Shown here one piece after another: positions 33,411 through 34,335 of a DNA stretch of 34,335 bases. The position numbers and the translations under genes were made by a program. Under the pieces are notes generated by a model. It was given only the letters and a program-made list of their open reading frames with translations. It ran no database searches and was not told the DNA's origin. Each line of letters starts with the position of its first letter. The first letter of the stretch is position 1. The stretch is from Caldimicrobium sp964493015 (lineage in GTDB: Bacteria > Desulfobacterota > Thermodesulfobacteria > Thermodesulfobacteriales > Thermodesulfobacteriaceae): NCBI GenBank assembly GCA_964493015.1, contig CAZBLU010000015.1, forward strand, positions 1-34,335, in the 5' to 3' direction.

Positions 33411-34335
33411 ATGGAAGTAACAGATATTGTATTTGCTACTTATGATTTGATTAAAAATAAATTAGATTTTGACAAAGACAGTAAAGTAAAATCAAGTCTC
33501 AGTTTGCCTCGAATTGAGAACAATAAAAAAATTATAGAACCTTTGATAGAATTTGGAAGAATAAAATGTTTAAAAGATGGCACTACATCTTGTGAAGAAT
33601 GTGAAGAAGATAAATGTACTATTTTTTTTAATAATTATACCGGCCTTTTTAGTTATTATATAGATGGAAATAATGAACAAGTGGTTCTTGTCATTCATAA
33701 AAAACTTTGTAAAATACTCAATGAATGTACTAATCAATGTGACGTATGTTCAAAAGATAAAGATAATATAATTGAGAAATACAACCAATTTTTTGAAAAA
33801 TTTGCATCAGAGATCATAGTTAATTTAGCTGAGCACCTACCTTTTCAAATTATTTCACCTGTATATGCCTATATAGATGAGATTAATTTTTCAGAGAATA
33901 TAGTCCTTAAATTACTCTTGATATATCAGAAAAGAAATGAAATCAGAAGTAGTATCAATTGCATTTTGTCATATCCTCATCGGAAAACTATAAATGTAAG
34001 TAATCTCTGTAGATATGACGAGGTAACTTGGATAGATTCTGATGTTATCCTTGATATTCTTCATAACCCCCATAGTTTGATAGCTGACAAAAACGGATGT
34101 ATAGATTTGGACGGCGTCAAATATACTCCTTATCAAGTTATGCAGTATTCTGTTGATGAGAGTTTTGATACTTTAGAGAATAGGTATATAAAAGCTTTGC
34201 TTAGTAATCTTACTGAAATTATCCAAGAAAGCATAATTTATATAAATAGTAATTTAATAAAATCTGGGAGCAAAAAGGATGAACTCTATAAAAACATATC
34301 TGAGGAATTAGTTAATCTAAAACATGATATTGAAA
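33411..34335 (+). CDS. DUF2357/COG1700-like putative defence protein with Cys clusters (3' end beyond window)
   Basis: 308 codons are open from the ATG at 33411 to the window edge; the nearest upstream in-frame stop is at 33366. No clear ribosome-binding site is seen. The segment CILSYPHRKTI then IDSDVILDILHNPHSLI, and later DTLENRYIKALLSNL, resemble DUF2357 proteins (COG1700), which pair with McrB-like AAA GTPases and carry a C-terminal PD-(D/E)XK nuclease. That nuclease part would lie outside the window. Two cysteine groups occur: C61-x2-C64-x4-C69 and C106-x3-C110-x2-C113, with C53 and C100 nearby, which could bind zinc. The gene is much richer in A+T and in Asn/Ile than the rest, which suggests transfer. 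Family placement is from memory of motifs. Confidence 0.6.
   Translation, partial: MEVTDIVFATYDLIKNKLDFDKDSKVKSSLSLPRIENNKKIIEPLIEFGRIKCLKDGTTSCEECEEDKCTIFFNNYTGLFSYYIDGNNEQVVLVIHKKLCKILNECTNQCDVCSKDKDNIIEKYNQFFEKFASEIIVNLAEHLPFQIISPVYAYIDEINFSENIVLKLLLIYQKRNEIRSSINCILSYPHRKTINVSNLCRYDEVTWIDSDVILDILHNPHSLIADKNGCIDLDGVKYTPYQVMQYSVDESFDTLENRYIKALLSNLTEIIQESIIYINSNLIKSGSKKDELYKNISEELVNLKHDIE

Noticed and set aside
30923..34335. Attachment-site repeat of the tRNA-Gln 3' end
   Set aside because: I found no second copy of the T-arm/acceptor sequence to the right within the window.

Overview
The window (about 34.3 kb) looks like the chromosome of a thermophilic diderm bacterium. The gene set recalls Thermodesulfobacteriota such as Thermodesulfobacterium or Caldimicrobium. 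This is an inference from the Lys/Glu-rich proteins, frequent AGA/AGG arginine codons, an LptD-type outer-membrane protein, a ferritin-like protein of the encapsulin-cargo type and remnants of a NiFe uptake hydrogenase. Two 100-N scaffold gaps (23817-23916 and 32659-32758) make this a draft or metagenome-derived assembly.

Region 1 (1-8680, minus strand) is a phosphate-response operon read leftward: pstS-pstC-pstA-pstB-phoU, then an EAL gene, a CBS-GGDEF gene, phoB and phoR (the last truncated by the window edge). Four TTTAA boxes at exactly 11-bp steps lie just upstream of a pstS -10 element and form a convincing Pho-box array. PhoU is a double-length fusion of PhoU and a DUF47 domain. A c-di-GMP module sits between phoU and phoB and is split across two overlapping frames.

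Region 2 (8700-11660) has an AAA-ATPase-like/PD-(D/E)XK protein with an apparently leaderless promoter. Convergent to it are a strict 1-Cys peroxiredoxin and a small winged-helix protein. A PerR-like operator overlaps the peroxiredoxin -10.

Region 3 (11665-18221, plus) is a compact housekeeping run: ffh, smpB, sbcC, mobA and an HD-GYP response regulator. Region 4 (18249-23180, minus) is pgi-hemB-rlpA-rnc-DUF72. The Pgi resembles the isomerase half of transaldolase-Pgi fusions.

Region 5 (23296-28336, plus) starts with a membrane-anchored coiled-coil protein made of 7- and 11-residue RFEA repeats, interrupted by an assembly gap. It continues with fur-feoA-feoB and a membrane-attached metallophosphoesterase; FeoA carries a four-cysteine tail. 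Region 6 (28278-30813, minus) is an EncFtn-like ferritin gene followed by lptD, whose 3' end overlaps the phosphoesterase gene.

Region 7 (30851-34335, plus) is tRNA-Gln(CUG), then NiFe hydrogenase small- and large-subunit genes broken by frameshifts, stops and truncations. A 550-bp gene-poor stretch follows. Last is an AT-rich partial gene that resembles DUF2357/COG1700-type McrBC-like defence proteins and has two cysteine clusters near its N-terminus. This right end looks like decayed and acquired DNA; a defence island may begin there and continue beyond the window.
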